NCBI GenBank assembly: GCA_946535435.1
Contig: CAMNDM010000001.1
Location: 141,107-205,106 of the forward strand
From: Physcocola sp002396385
GTDB taxonomy: Bacteria > Bacteroidota > Bacteroidia > Bacteroidales > Paludibacteraceae
DNA: 64,000 nucleotides
Direction of reading: 5' to 3'
Shown here: piece after piece, positions 42,713 through 52,394 of the stretch
Numbering within the stretch: position 1 is the stretch's first letter
Layout: the number at the start of each line of letters is the position of its first letter
Translations under genes and position numbers: made by a program
Notes under the pieces: model-generated
Seen by the model: the letters and a program-made list of their open reading frames with translations, nothing else
Databases searched by the model: none
What the model was told of the DNA's origin: nothing

Positions 42713-42751
42713 ATGAAAAATCTATCTGTTTTGTTTGCACTACAAAGTTGA
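42713..42751 (+). other. 12-codon mini-ORF in the mntP leader region
   Basis: ATG at 42713 starts MKNLSVLFALQS and stops at TGA 42749-42751. It is preceded by AACCTAAACCTTAACT, and its 3' part reads TTTGCACTACAAAG. I recall similar short motifs in Bacteroides intergenic regions, but cannot verify. It could be a leader peptide, a processed-transcript motif or chance. Confidence 0.3.
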
Positions 42752-42914
42752 CAAACTTTTTTATATCCTCAAAGCAAAAGCGAGAAAAAATTGATTAAAA
42801 TCAATAAAAATTTAATTCGAGAGTTCAAAAAGGCTTTTTTAAAGAACAAAAGGCCCTCATTCAACGCATTTCCCGCAAGATAATACTATTTTTACACACG
42901 CAAACAAAACAATT

Positions 42915-43520
42915 ATGGACTTATTCGACTTATGGTTACTTGGAGTAGCCCTAGCCATGGACTGCTTCACGGTATCGATTGTGTGTGGAGTGACATTAAG
43001 GCGCACGGTATGGAGCATAGTCATAAAAACAGCCTTACTTTTCGGCATCTTCCAAGCACTGATGCCCCTATTAGGTTGGTTAGGCACCTTTTACCTCAAC
43101 AACTACATCGAGCCGTTCGACCACTGGATTGCATTCGGACTTCTCGCTTTTTTAGGCGGAAAAATGATATGGGGCTCATTTCAAGAGGAGACAGACCAAC
43201 AGTTCAAGCCCGATAGTCTGCGGATGCAACTGACTCTGGCGGTAGCCACCAGCATCGACGCACTTGCTGTGGGCATATCTTTTGCCTGTATGGGCTACGA
43301 CAACATCGGAAGTCTGGCAGTACCACTGCCAATAATCGGTCTATGTTCGTTTGCGTTCAGCATTGCCGGCAACCTGTTTGGCGTAAAATTTGGAGAGAAA
43401 GTGTGTTCAAACATCAAGCCAGAGCTTCTGGGCGGACTCATCCTCATAGGAATCGGGATAAAGGTTTTGTACACACACCTCTCGGAAGAAGGCAGTTTTA
43501 ACTGGATTCCATGCCAATAA
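42915..43520 (+). CDS. mntP: Manganese efflux pump MntP
   Basis: A 201-residue protein with six hydrophobic segments in two inverted halves, the MntP fold. Each half carries an acidic metal site: LGVALAMDCFTVSI near residue 15 and ATSIDALAVGISFA near 117, both with the Asp that binds Mn2+. It exports Mn2+ across the inner membrane. Upstream I see no clear yybP-ykoY riboswitch. It is the only gene of its transcript as far as can be seen. Confidence 0.9.
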   Translation: MDLFDLWLLGVALAMDCFTVSIVCGVTLRRTVWSIVIKTALLFGIFQALMPLLGWLGTFYLNNYIEPFDHWIAFGLLAFLGGKMIWGSFQEETDQQFKPDSLRMQLTLAVATSIDALAVGISFACMGYDNIGSLAVPLPIIGLCSFAFSIAGNLFGVKFGEKVCSNIKPELLGGLILIGIGIKVLYTHLSEEGSFNWIPCQ

Positions 43521-43560
43521 CCATCGACAGGTTCCAGTCTCACCATCCAAATCCGACAGA

Positions 43561-43866
43561 TTAGTCACGGATACGTATATTAATAGACGGATCCCGCTCC
43601 AGATAGAGCACCAAAATATATTCCTTCAAACGGAAAGGCTTGTCTCTGCGTTGAAGGCAGTGTCCCACATATTCCTTCTCACGACAAACAAAACCATACG
43701 TACATTCCCCCTTCACCGAATCGATAGCGATGATTTGCGCTTCGTGCACCTTACCGTTCTTTTTCAGTTCTTCGAGGTTCGGATTCTTCGGTGCACATGC
43801 AGCCAACAGAACCACCACAGCCGCAACCACAGCGACAAACAAATGCTTAAAAAACTTATTTACCAT
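43561..43866 (-). CDS. Small lipoprotein
   Basis: A 101-residue protein with a signal peptide and lipobox VLLAACAPKNP (Cys ~24). The mature part has AIDSVKGECTYGFVCREKEY and a C-terminus DPSINIRIRD rich in beta. I do not recognise the family. It is convergent with mntP, 40 bases from its stop. Confidence 0.65.
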   Translation of the reverse strand: MVNKFFKHLFVAVVAAVVVLLAACAPKNPNLEELKKNGKVHEAQIIAIDSVKGECTYGFVCREKEYVGHCLQRRDKPFRLKEYILVLYLERDPSINIRIRD

Positions 43867-44165
43867 AACAACCGTACGATTTTCTGCAAAGTTAACTATT
43901 ATTTTTCACCCGTCTTTATTCTATTACAAGAGATATCTATGCAGAATTAGCAATAGCCCCCCCAAGAAGCGTCACAAAATTGGAAATAACCGCATGCACT
44001 GTTTTATAAAGAGAAAAGATCCTATGGCAGGCTGAAATCCAGACCTCTTTGCAGTCCCATACTTGTATATCTAAAAAAAACACCTTAACTTGCTTTTAAT
44101 TATCAGTTAGAATAAAATAAGGGGGCATTGTAGTTTCCCCCCAAAAAAAGTTTGGCACAAAACAC
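43867..44165. other. Intergenic region, no gene seen
   Basis: This 299-base stretch lies between the divergent lipoprotein and phosphatase genes. Short frames in it are unconvincing. A run of C (CCCCCC) near 43960 and another near 44142 were noted; no strong hairpin or -7 box. Confidence 0.4.
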
Positions 44166-44783
44166 ATGAGAAAATTCACAAAACAAGTTCTAAGACCAGT
44201 AATAGTATGTATTGCCATCATAGGAATAGCAACCGCATCGGTGCATGCGATAAAAAGGTATAACGAATCGGGCATTATTCAAGCGAAAGTCCGTCCTGCG
44301 AAATGGGCAGTCCCCATGACTATAGCTGGTGTTCCAAACCTCAACAAAGTAACAGACCACCTATACCGCAGTGCACAGCCGACAGCAGAAGGAATGAAGA
44401 ATCTCACAAAACTCGGAATAAAGACCATCGTCAATCTACGCGACAACCATTCCGATTCGGACGAGATTGGCGACTTACCTTTGAACACCAGGCGCATTGG
44501 AATATTCGCTGGGAACATGAAGGACGAGTATGTCGAGGAGTTTCTCGCAATTGTAGACGACCCTGAAGCCGTTCCCGTCTTGGTGCACTGCCAGCACGGG
44601 GCAGACCGCACTGGCACTATGTGCGCCATGTACCGCATATTACGCCAGGGATGGACACCAGACGAGGCAATCGACGAATTAAAGAACGGGGGCTACGGCT
44701 ACCACTCTATTTGGACAAACATTCCCAATTTTATACAGAATGCAGCCAAACGACTGGGCAACAAAGAAGAACTACAGCCGTAA
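44166..44783 (+). CDS. Tyrosine/dual-specificity protein phosphatase, membrane-anchored
   Basis: The 205-residue protein starts with a signal-anchor (VLRPVIVCIAIIGIATASVH) and a short linker. The catalytic CX5R loop is VLVHCQHGADRTG near residue 140, in which Cys is the nucleophile and Arg binds phosphate. GVPNLNKVTDHLYRSAQPTA and LGIKTIVNLRDNHSDSDE are typical of the Siw14-like/DSP family. A conserved general-acid Asp lies upstream. Targets are unknown; the anchor suggests a periplasmic or inner-membrane location. It stands just before the SNF2 gene. Confidence 0.87.
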   Translation: MRKFTKQVLRPVIVCIAIIGIATASVHAIKRYNESGIIQAKVRPAKWAVPMTIAGVPNLNKVTDHLYRSAQPTAEGMKNLTKLGIKTIVNLRDNHSDSDEIGDLPLNTRRIGIFAGNMKDEYVEEFLAIVDDPEAVPVLVHCQHGADRTGTMCAMYRILRQGWTPDEAIDELKNGGYGYHSIWTNIPNFIQNAAKRLGNKEELQP

Positions 44784-44855
44784 ACAGCAACGTGTTTGGA
44801 GTGTTCCGTCAAACGTCCTGTTAGGCACAAGGTACAGACGGAAAATAAAAATGCT

Positions 44856-44863
44856 TATCTTTG
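44856..44863 (+). promoter_or_regulatory. -7 box of the SNF2 gene
   Basis: TATCTTTG lies 12 bases before ATG 44876. Confidence 0.6.
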
Positions 44864-44875
44864 TTATAAGATAAA

Positions 44876-47737
44876 ATGAAACGAATGGAAAATAGCGATA
44901 AAGGAACCTTTTCGGTTGTCATCAGCCAACGCCAACAATCATTTCCCAACATGCAAGCGTGTTGGATAAAGAGCGACGGAACATTTGAAAGATGTTCAGA
45001 AGAAGACTGCCAGACCGGACTACAGCTCGAAATACAAACGTGCTGCCAGGAAAGCGAAGACGGGGTCTTGCTGAGGAAGTTCTCGCGTAATTCGTCCTCC
45101 ATCACCAGCCTGTTAGAAACGACAGCCGCAAACAAACAGCTTTATAAACTATTTTGGGCCTATTTAGGCAAACGCTACACCCGGGTGGCCGAACTGCTCC
45201 AAAGCAACGTTATTCCAGTCTATTTAAGGAAGTCCAACGAACAGAAACTGCTTCCCGTACACCAACTGCAAGTATGTCCAACCCCTGTTGAGTCAGTCTA
45301 CCACTTCGGACTTACCGATGAAGGTATAACCTACCGCTTTGAGCTGTCGGACAACAGAAAAAAAATCTCTCCTCACGACTATAAATACTTCCTTGCCCTT
45401 ACTCCGCAGCCCTGTGTGTTCGTATTGGAGAAGACCTTGTTCTTGAGTGAAAGAACCAGCAGCAAGGCGCTGGAAGTTATGACAAAGAAAGGCCAAATCT
45501 GTATACCTTCCGACAAAACAGACCTTTATATGAATACCTTCGTAAAGAAGGTTTTGGAAACAGAAGACGCCAATTGCAAAGGATTCACAGTAAACACTTA
45601 CTACTCCGAATTGAAAGCCAAGTTGACAACAACGGCCGATGTCTTCGGGAATAAGGCTTTGAGCCTGACTTTTTGCTACGGCAGCCTCACGTTCACTTCT
45701 TATAGTCAGAAGGCTCACATGGTTGAGCTAAGAAACGAAAACGGCCAATATGTATTCGACGTTTTCAAGCGGGATTTCAAGCGGGAGAAGGAACTGACAG
45801 ACCTACTCGGCAAGCACAACGTGACTAGCAACGCCAACTACCTCTATTTAAACGACAACAACAAGACTCTAGAAGATTTGCTGAGCGCTCCTGAAATTGT
45901 ACAAAACTTTGAAATAGATAACGAGTACCTCCTGCATTTCGATTTTGAGGAGAAAATCGACTGGTTCGATGTGAAGATAGTTGTAGAAGTTCAAGGGTTC
46001 AAGATACCTTTTCACAAATTCCGCAACCACATAAAGAACAGACACTCAACCTTTATATTACCCGACGGCAGCCGTTTCCACATTCCAGAAGAATGGTTCT
46101 CACTCTACAGCGACTTGTTCAACAAGGCAGAAGACCACGGTGACACGATGAAACTATCGAAACGATATGCCGGACTTATAGCCGACCAATGCTCTGAAGC
46201 GCGCAACTATATAATGCAGATGGAGAAAGTGGACACTAAAACGTCCGACAGGATAAAGGCCAAGCTGAGACCCTATCAGGAAAAAGGCTTTAACTTCCTG
46301 CTCCACCTATACCAACAAGGCTACGGCGGATGCCTTGCCGACGACATGGGTTTGGGAAAGACTCTGCAAGTCATCGCCTTTTTCGTGCACCTGTACAGCA
46401 ACGGGCAAAGGCCCCAAACTACGAACAGCACACCCTCCACATGGCAATACAGCAGCAAAGAACCCACATTGTTCGACCAGGTGCTGGATGCCGAGCCACA
46501 ACCGGCAGCGACCCCGGCACAAGAGAAGAAACCCGCCTCAATTGTAGTGGTGCCAACCACCGTGCTGTTTAACTGGGAGAACGAACTGCAGAAGTTCGCT
46601 CCCTTTCTGCGCTATACGAAATTCTACGGAAACAAACGCATCGGGAATATCAACGAACACACGTTCAACAACTACCATCTGGTACTAACCACCTATTCAA
46701 TGTTGACGCGCGACGCCGATATACTGTGCAATTATCCGTTTGAATGCGCAGTACTCGACGAAAGCCACTATATAAAGAATCCGCAGTCGCAAAGCTACAA
46801 GTCGGCAATCCGCCTCCAAGCAAAAAACCGTTTTGTTCTGACCGGCACCCCAGTAGAAAACTCACTAAGCGACCTTTGGTCCCAAATGAGTTTCGCCTGT
46901 CCCGGTCTTTTAGGCAACTACACCTCTTTTTGTGAAACCTACACCCCCACCGCATTCAAACGACTGGAAGTGTTGAAAAACATAGTGAAACCGTTTATAT
47001 TGCGACGTACCAAAAAGGAAGTATGTCCCGAACTGCCGGAACTGACCAAGATAGACGTATGGTGCGAGATGGAAGAGCGGGAACAAAAGGTCTACGAAAC
47101 CGAGAAGTCGGCCGTGAGGAATGCCATTATGCATATTGGCAAGATAGACCTAAACATATTCAGGCAACTGACCCGTTTGCGCCAAATAGCCTGCGACCCC
47201 ACTATACTGCCCGAATATGCCCACCTCGACGCCATTAAGAGGAAATGGGTGGTAGAATGGGCAAAAGAACTGCATATGGGGAAAAACAAAGTCCTGATGT
47301 TCTCGGCTTTCGTCAGCCAGTTGAACCTGATAGCCAAAGACCTGACAGAGCAAGGCATTCCATTTGGCATACTTACAGGAGACCTTCGCGGAGAAGAGCG
47401 TCAAAAAGTAGTGGAACGTTTCCAAAACGATGCGGAACAGAGTTGTCTGTTGGTATCGTTAAAAGCAGGAGGCACCGGCATCAACCTTACCGCAGCCAAT
47501 TACGTATTCCTGCTGTCGCCATGGTGGAACCCTTTTGCCGAGCAACAGGCCGTGGACCGCGCATACCGAATCGGGCAGAAAAACAACGTAACCATATACA
47601 ACTTTATCACTAAAGGAACGGTGGAAGAAAAAATAATCCAACTGCAAGAAAAGAAACGCAAACTAGCCGGCAGCGTCATCAGCAGTGGAGACCCGTTACA
47701 GCACCTTACAATCAACGATTTGGAAGAGCTGGTATAA
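44876..47737 (+). CDS. SNF2-family DEAD/DEAH helicase/ATPase
   Basis: A 953-residue protein. The first ~460 residues have no family I recognise but contain aromatic-rich beta text. The helicase core begins near 465: CLADDMGLGKTLQVIAF (Walker A, ~485-495), IVVVPTTVLFNWENELQKFA, YHLVLTTYSMLTRD, VLDESHYIKNP (Walker B, DESH), RFVLTGTPVENSLSDLW (motif III), then KVLMFSAFVSQLNLIAKDL, LLVSLKAGGTGINLTAANYV and VDRAYRIGQKNNVTIYNF (motifs IV-VI). A low-complexity Pro/Gln/Ala insertion separates motifs I and Ia. It translocates on double-stranded DNA; role unknown (RapA-like or repair). Confidence 0.93.
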   Translation: MKRMENSDKGTFSVVISQRQQSFPNMQACWIKSDGTFERCSEEDCQTGLQLEIQTCCQESEDGVLLRKFSRNSSSITSLLETTAANKQLYKLFWAYLGKRYTRVAELLQSNVIPVYLRKSNEQKLLPVHQLQVCPTPVESVYHFGLTDEGITYRFELSDNRKKISPHDYKYFLALTPQPCVFVLEKTLFLSERTSSKALEVMTKKGQICIPSDKTDLYMNTFVKKVLETEDANCKGFTVNTYYSELKAKLTTTADVFGNKALSLTFCYGSLTFTSYSQKAHMVELRNENGQYVFDVFKRDFKREKELTDLLGKHNVTSNANYLYLNDNNKTLEDLLSAPEIVQNFEIDNEYLLHFDFEEKIDWFDVKIVVEVQGFKIPFHKFRNHIKNRHSTFILPDGSRFHIPEEWFSLYSDLFNKAEDHGDTMKLSKRYAGLIADQCSEARNYIMQMEKVDTKTSDRIKAKLRPYQEKGFNFLLHLYQQGYGGCLADDMGLGKTLQVIAFFVHLYSNGQRPQTTNSTPSTWQYSSKEPTLFDQVLDAEPQPAATPAQEKKPASIVVVPTTVLFNWENELQKFAPFLRYTKFYGNKRIGNINEHTFNNYHLVLTTYSMLTRDADILCNYPFECAVLDESHYIKNPQSQSYKSAIRLQAKNRFVLTGTPVENSLSDLWSQMSFACPGLLGNYTSFCETYTPTAFKRLEVLKNIVKPFILRRTKKEVCPELPELTKIDVWCEMEEREQKVYETEKSAVRNAIMHIGKIDLNIFRQLTRLRQIACDPTILPEYAHLDAIKRKWVVEWAKELHMGKNKVLMFSAFVSQLNLIAKDLTEQGIPFGILTGDLRGEERQKVVERFQNDAEQSCLLVSLKAGGTGINLTAANYVFLLSPWWNPFAEQQAVDRAYRIGQKNNVTIYNFITKGTVEEKIIQLQEKKRKLAGSVISSGDPLQHLTINDLEELV

Positions 47738-47820
47738 AGAGCTGATATAACAAGAAAAAGGAGTAACCCTATGAAAGTCTATGCATTAGGCTTCCATAAC
47801 ATGTAGGGCAACGGCAAACA

Positions 47821-48240
47821 TTATTGCCTTGGAAGGATGGCGACCTCTTTGTGAAACTTATGGAACAAGACAAGGGCTAGACAAAAAAAGTAGATGTAAT
47901 GGCAACTGGCCATGGTAAACGCTTGGAGAAAACCCATGCCCAAACCGCGGCGACAGAAAAAGACCGCAGCCACAAAGCCGACGGCAAGCAATAGGAATAC
48001 AGGAAAAACCCGCTTGCCGGCATTCAACTGCCGGACCAAAAGGAATTCGAAAAACATAACGCAGACACAAACAAAAGCGATAAACGGATACAATCCGCTA
48101 ATGCCAAGCTGATTGCTGAGAATTGCCAAGGCTGGGATAGGGAGGAGAGAGAAGGCTGCCGCTTTCGGTTTATCGTTCAATAAGAAGTGAACACCAGCAA
48201 CCGCACATATAAGGATGAGAGCCAAAACCAAAATATCCAT
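47821..48240 (-). CDS. Small multi-pass membrane protein (139 residues)
   Basis: Start ATG 48240 is chosen because a -7 box lies at 48271-48278; the longer frame from 48315 would start upstream of that promoter. The protein has five hydrophobic segments (DILVLALILICAVAGVHFLL, IPALAILSNQLGISGLYPFI, VFLLLAVGFVAAVFFCRRGL among them) and a basic tail. No family recognised. Confidence 0.65.
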   Translation of the reverse strand: MDILVLALILICAVAGVHFLLNDKPKAAAFSLLPIPALAILSNQLGISGLYPFIAFVCVCVMFFEFLLVRQLNAGKRVFPVFLLLAVGFVAAVFFCRRGLGMGFLQAFTMASCHYIYFFCLALVLFHKFHKEVAILPRQ

Positions 48241-48270
48241 AATTGTAAATTTTTGTTGTTTTCGATGAAA

Positions 48271-48278
48271 CAAAGATA
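48271..48278 (-). promoter_or_regulatory. -7 box of the 139-residue membrane protein gene
   Basis: The minus strand reads TATCTTTG, 30 bases before ATG 48240. It decides the start. Confidence 0.6.
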
Positions 48279-48428
48279 CATCCATTCCAGATATCTCAAA
48301 AGAGCAAAAAAGCATAAAAAGTAAGCAAAAAACGATTCAAAAGACGGAATGGGCAGAACGAAACGAATAAAATGCGCGAACCAATTCATTTGTATATTAC
48401 ACAGAGTTTGAAAAAAGCAGAAAATACT

Positions 48429-48436
48429 TATTTTTG
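48429..48436 (+). promoter_or_regulatory. -7 box of the outer-membrane barrel gene
   Basis: TATTTTTG lies 24 bases before ATG 48461. Confidence 0.6.
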
Positions 48437-48460
48437 TAACCTATCTTATACACATCCGAT

Positions 48461-51400
48461 ATGAAATCCACCAACTTACTCAGTTTATTCTTCCTCATTT
48501 TACTTTCTTCATCGGCATTTGCACAAAAAGTCACCGTCAAAGGCACCATTCTCGACCGCGAGAGCCAAGAAGCGGTCGCCTACGCCGACGTAGTCGCGTA
48601 CCTGGCAACCGACACGACAGGAACCACAGCAGACATAGGCATTACCGACGAAAAGGGAGCATTTACACTTGAATTGGAGAAAGGCTCTTACCGGGTAGAG
48701 ATTGAATATCTCGGTTACAAGAAGAGTACGCAAAAACTAAACGTTACCGGGCTGACGGGAACACAGACTATGCACACCATACGCCTGCGCCCCGATGCCG
48801 AGATGCTGGAAGGCGCGGTTGTAGTGGCAAAAGCCATTGCCGTACAGACCAAAGCCGACACTGTAGAGTATAACGCTACGGCGGTCAAAGTGCCAGAAGG
48901 CTCCAACGTAGAGGCCCTTCTGAAAAAACTGCCAGGCGCACAAATCAGCAGCGACGGAAAAATAACCGTCAACGGCAAGGAGATTAAGAAAATACTGGTG
49001 AATGGCAAGGAATTCTTCAGCGACGATCCACAAATTGCGCTGAAAAACCTTCCGGCCAATATTGTGGAAAAAATAAAGTCGTATGACAAACAGAGCGATG
49101 AAGCCCGTCTGACCGGCATGGACGACAACGACGAGGAGGGAGTTCTGGACCTGAAAATAAAGAAGGGCATGATGCAGGGCTGGATGGGAACCGTGAAAGG
49201 TGGAGCAGGTTCAACCATCACCCAAGACATTGAAGGAGACCGGATTCGCTATGATGCCAGCGTGCTACTTAACAGGTTTGACGAAAACCAGCAAATTTCG
49301 CTGATAGGACAAGGCAACAACATCAACCAGCAGGGCTATTCTGAACGAGGTGGCGGGCCAAAAGGCTCGGGCAACGGTATTAATTCGACAGCAATGACCG
49401 GACTCAACTATGTTAAAGACAAGAACAAGATAAAGTACGGCGGTAACGCGCAATACGGGTTCTCGAAGAACGACTCAAAAAAGAAGACACTGACCGATTA
49501 TAAGCACAAAAGCCTAAGAGACAGCGTTATCACCACAGAACACCGCAAAAGGCATAATTTCGGTCTTGACTTTCAGACCGAATGGAAGCCTACGTCACTG
49601 ACCACTTTCCAGTTCCGTCCGAATGCGAACTATTCTAAAACGGAAATGGACAGAGACAAACAAGCATGGAACTATAACAACAGGTCGCTAACCGGGAAAA
49701 GCAAGACCGGGACAAACACCCAGAACGAGAACCTCAACTTAGGGGGAACACTCCGCTATGTGCAGCAGTTCAGTGCAAAAAAAGGAAGAAACCTGTCGGT
49801 TTCCACAAGAATCAACTACAGCAAGAGCCACACGATCAAAGACGACAACAGCCTCTTTAATACGTTGGAAGGGCAGAAGCAACTGCCGCGCCATACCCTT
49901 GACAACGGACATAACGAAAGTTATAACGCCACAGCCGCCTTTACCGAGCCGGTTTCGTCGCACCACCTGATGCAGCTACGCTACACCTTCAACTACCGCA
50001 ATGCGCACCAGTCTGACTATACTTACGACTCGACCGACAGTCTGGAAGCACAAATAGACTCCATCTGTTCTGATGTAAGGAACTACTATACCGGGCACGA
50101 GATGGAACTCAACCTGCAGGGTAAATTCACCAAACTGAAATATAAAGTCGGATTCAACTGGGCTCCACAACGTAGTACAAGTACCGACGCTTACCGCATG
50201 CTGCGCGGAGCGACCGACAACAAACTGGGCGGAGAATGGCAAACCAACAACTTTGCGCCCAACTTGATGCTCCGCTACCAGTTCGACAAGAAGCACTCCC
50301 TGATGCTACGCTACCGCGGACAGGCTTCGGCTCCCAACATCGAGTATCTGCAGCAATACATCGACATTTCCGACCCTCTTGACCTCCAGATGGGTAACGA
50401 AGACTTAAAACCGACCTATACCAACCGGTTAAACCTGCGCTACAACAACTACTTCAGCGAGATGCAGAGCAACCTGTCGGCCAATGCCAGCTTCAGCAAC
50501 ACGATGAACGAGATTGGTAACGAGATACGGTTCGACTCTACGGCACTGGGTACGCGGAAGATTACCCAAAAGAAGAACATAGACGGTTTCGGAAGCTGGA
50601 ACGCAAACGCTTTCGTCACCTACAACACTCCACTTCCGAACACCCCGTTTTCACTTCAGGCTAACACCCAAGGGTCATTGAACAACAAGGTGGGTTTTGT
50701 GTATAACGACGATAAAGGACAATCGGAAGAGAACAATACGTTCACAAGAGGCTTCAACCAAAAGTTGGTGGCCACCTACAGCAAAGACGCCTACGACATC
50801 AGCTTGTTCTCTTCCTATGGTTTTTCCAGAAAGAGAGACAAACTGAAACAGAAGAGCCAAAAGAGCAACAATCCGTATGAGGACTTTTCGATAGGAGGAA
50901 GCCTGTCGGTTTCACTGCCATGGAAACTGACATTGGGTTCAGACTTCTCATACACCAACTACAAAGGTTATGACGGATTGAACAGCAACGAACGGAACAA
51001 ACACGTATGGAATGCCGAAATAAGCCGCAACATCTTTAAAAACAATGCTGGCAACGTCTGTTTGAGATGGGTCGATATTTTGAACGACACCCGTACCACC
51101 AGCGTTAACGAAACAGGTGTAAGCACAGTAGAGTCGACCGAGCTTTGGTCTCTGGGTAGCTACTTTATGGTTTACTTCACCTATAAGTTCAACTCGTTCG
51201 GTTCTTCGGCCCAACAAGGCGACAAACAAGGTCCAGGCAAATTCGACTTCGGACCTGGTGGTCCAAGACCACGTGAGGGTTTCGGCGGCGGTCCGAGAGA
51301 AGGATTCGGCGGTCCGAGAGGTGAAGGCGGACGCCCACGCGGCGACTGGAATGGCGAACGCAGAAGACCCGATTTTGAAGCCGACACCACTGCCGGAAAT

Positions 51401-51652
51401 GGCCCGAGAGAAGGTTACCGCCGTGGCCCGCGCCAGAACAGAAACAGAGACAGCATAAAGGCTGAACACAGAAGAGGACATCCAAGAAAGACAGATGGAC
51501 GCGAACAGCCAGCAATGGACGAGCTAAAGCCAGCCGCACCTGAGAACAAACAGCCAGTTGATGAAAAACCCGTTACGGAAGGCGTAGGTGAGAAAAAAGA
51601 GCAGCAACCCACCGAAACAGAACAGCAAGCCGTTCCTACAAACGAACAGTAA
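48461..51652 (+). CDS. TonB-receptor-like outer-membrane barrel with Arg/Gly-rich tail
   Basis: A 1063-residue protein with a signal peptide (~20 residues). A CarboxypepD_reg-like domain (VTVKGTILDRESQEAVAYAD, ~24-115) is followed by a plug-like region with KTITVNGKEIKKILVNGKEF-type text around 160-200, where NGK motifs are the mark of the OMP_b-brl_3 family. The barrel runs ~230-910 (strand text such as FSLQANTQGSLNNKVGFVYN). After the last strand (YFMVYFTYKFNSFG) comes a ~145-residue hydrophilic tail rich in Gly, Arg, Pro and then Glu/Gln (PREGFGGGPREGFGGPRGEG). The tail is unusual at the C-terminus of a barrel and would lie outside it. Probable function: uptake or surface assembly. Confidence 0.85.
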   Translation: MKSTNLLSLFFLILLSSSAFAQKVTVKGTILDRESQEAVAYADVVAYLATDTTGTTADIGITDEKGAFTLELEKGSYRVEIEYLGYKKSTQKLNVTGLTGTQTMHTIRLRPDAEMLEGAVVVAKAIAVQTKADTVEYNATAVKVPEGSNVEALLKKLPGAQISSDGKITVNGKEIKKILVNGKEFFSDDPQIALKNLPANIVEKIKSYDKQSDEARLTGMDDNDEEGVLDLKIKKGMMQGWMGTVKGGAGSTITQDIEGDRIRYDASVLLNRFDENQQISLIGQGNNINQQGYSERGGGPKGSGNGINSTAMTGLNYVKDKNKIKYGGNAQYGFSKNDSKKKTLTDYKHKSLRDSVITTEHRKRHNFGLDFQTEWKPTSLTTFQFRPNANYSKTEMDRDKQAWNYNNRSLTGKSKTGTNTQNENLNLGGTLRYVQQFSAKKGRNLSVSTRINYSKSHTIKDDNSLFNTLEGQKQLPRHTLDNGHNESYNATAAFTEPVSSHHLMQLRYTFNYRNAHQSDYTYDSTDSLEAQIDSICSDVRNYYTGHEMELNLQGKFTKLKYKVGFNWAPQRSTSTDAYRMLRGATDNKLGGEWQTNNFAPNLMLRYQFDKKHSLMLRYRGQASAPNIEYLQQYIDISDPLDLQMGNEDLKPTYTNRLNLRYNNYFSEMQSNLSANASFSNTMNEIGNEIRFDSTALGTRKITQKKNIDGFGSWNANAFVTYNTPLPNTPFSLQANTQGSLNNKVGFVYNDDKGQSEENNTFTRGFNQKLVATYSKDAYDISLFSSYGFSRKRDKLKQKSQKSNNPYEDFSIGGSLSVSLPWKLTLGSDFSYTNYKGYDGLNSNERNKHVWNAEISRNIFKNNAGNVCLRWVDILNDTRTTSVNETGVSTVESTELWSLGSYFMVYFTYKFNSFGSSAQQGDKQGPGKFDFGPGGPRPREGFGGGPREGFGGPRGEGGRPRGDWNGERRRPDFEADTTAGNGPREGYRRGPRQNRNRDSIKAEHRRGHPRKTDGREQPAMDELKPAAPENKQPVDEKPVTEGVGEKKEQQPTETEQQAVPTNEQ

Positions 51653-51682
51653 TATCCAACCATTTTGGGGAATATACAAAGG

Positions 51683-52342
51683 ATGGACTATATAAAGAAA
51701 ATTACAATTTCACTAACAACTTTGGCAATGTGCGGTATGGAATGTGCCGCACAAACCGTTAGCGGCAAAAAAAACGGGCACGACTACGTTGACCTGGGCT
51801 TGCCAAGCGGCAAACTATGGGCAACCTGCAACGTGGGGGCCACCCAAACTACCGGGAAAGGACTTCTGTACGCATGGGGAGAGACGAAGCCAAAGACAAC
51901 ATACACCTGGGAGAATTACAAATGGTCTAAACGCAAAAGATACGAAGCCGAACACAGTATGGACGATTACGAAAATGCGACCACAAAGGTGTTGAAAAAG
52001 CAAGACGATGCTGCCACCGTCAACTGGGGCAAATGCTGGCGCATGCCTACCTCTGTTGAGTTCATGGAACTTAAAAGCGGCTGCGAATGGACAAAGACCT
52101 ACGATTTTAAAGGAAGCGGCACCCCAGGTTTCATCGGCACTTCAAAAAAGAACGGAAACACCATTTTTCTCCCTACAGATGGCAGTTGGGAGGACAGTTA
52201 TTGGGTATTGGAATACAGCACGACCGGAGAATACACCTGCATAGGTTTCTACGACTACCCGACACCCGGCGGACCTTTTTTTGGTCCTTGCAAAGCCGCC
52301 GACATTTATCAAGGACTTTTAGTCCGTGCCGTGGTCAGATAA
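51683..52342 (+). CDS. Secreted major-paralogous-domain (DUF1566-like) protein
   Basis: ATG 51683 gives 219 residues with a signal peptide (MDYIKKITISLTTLAMCGME). The body has YVDLGLPSGKLWATCNVGAT, LLYAWGETKPKTTYTWENYK and WGKCWRMPTSVEFMELKSGC, the pattern of the Fibrobacter major paralogous domain and its Bacteroides relatives. These are extracellular carbohydrate- or peptide-binding-type modules of unknown role. The upstream Met at 51665 belongs to the intergenic reading after the barrel gene and is not preferred. It follows the barrel gene by 30 bases. Confidence 0.8.
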   Translation: MDYIKKITISLTTLAMCGMECAAQTVSGKKNGHDYVDLGLPSGKLWATCNVGATQTTGKGLLYAWGETKPKTTYTWENYKWSKRKRYEAEHSMDDYENATTKVLKKQDDAATVNWGKCWRMPTSVEFMELKSGCEWTKTYDFKGSGTPGFIGTSKKNGNTIFLPTDGSWEDSYWVLEYSTTGEYTCIGFYDYPTPGGPFFGPCKAADIYQGLLVRAVVR

Positions 52343-52394
52343 CCCCCTTTACCGACATTAAGTATATATAATTCCAAAATCATAAATTCAAAGC

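Noticed and set aside
42650..42914. yybP-ykoY manganese riboswitch before mntP
   Set aside because: I looked for the conserved paired core but found no match; the leader shows only a short hairpin and the mini-ORF.
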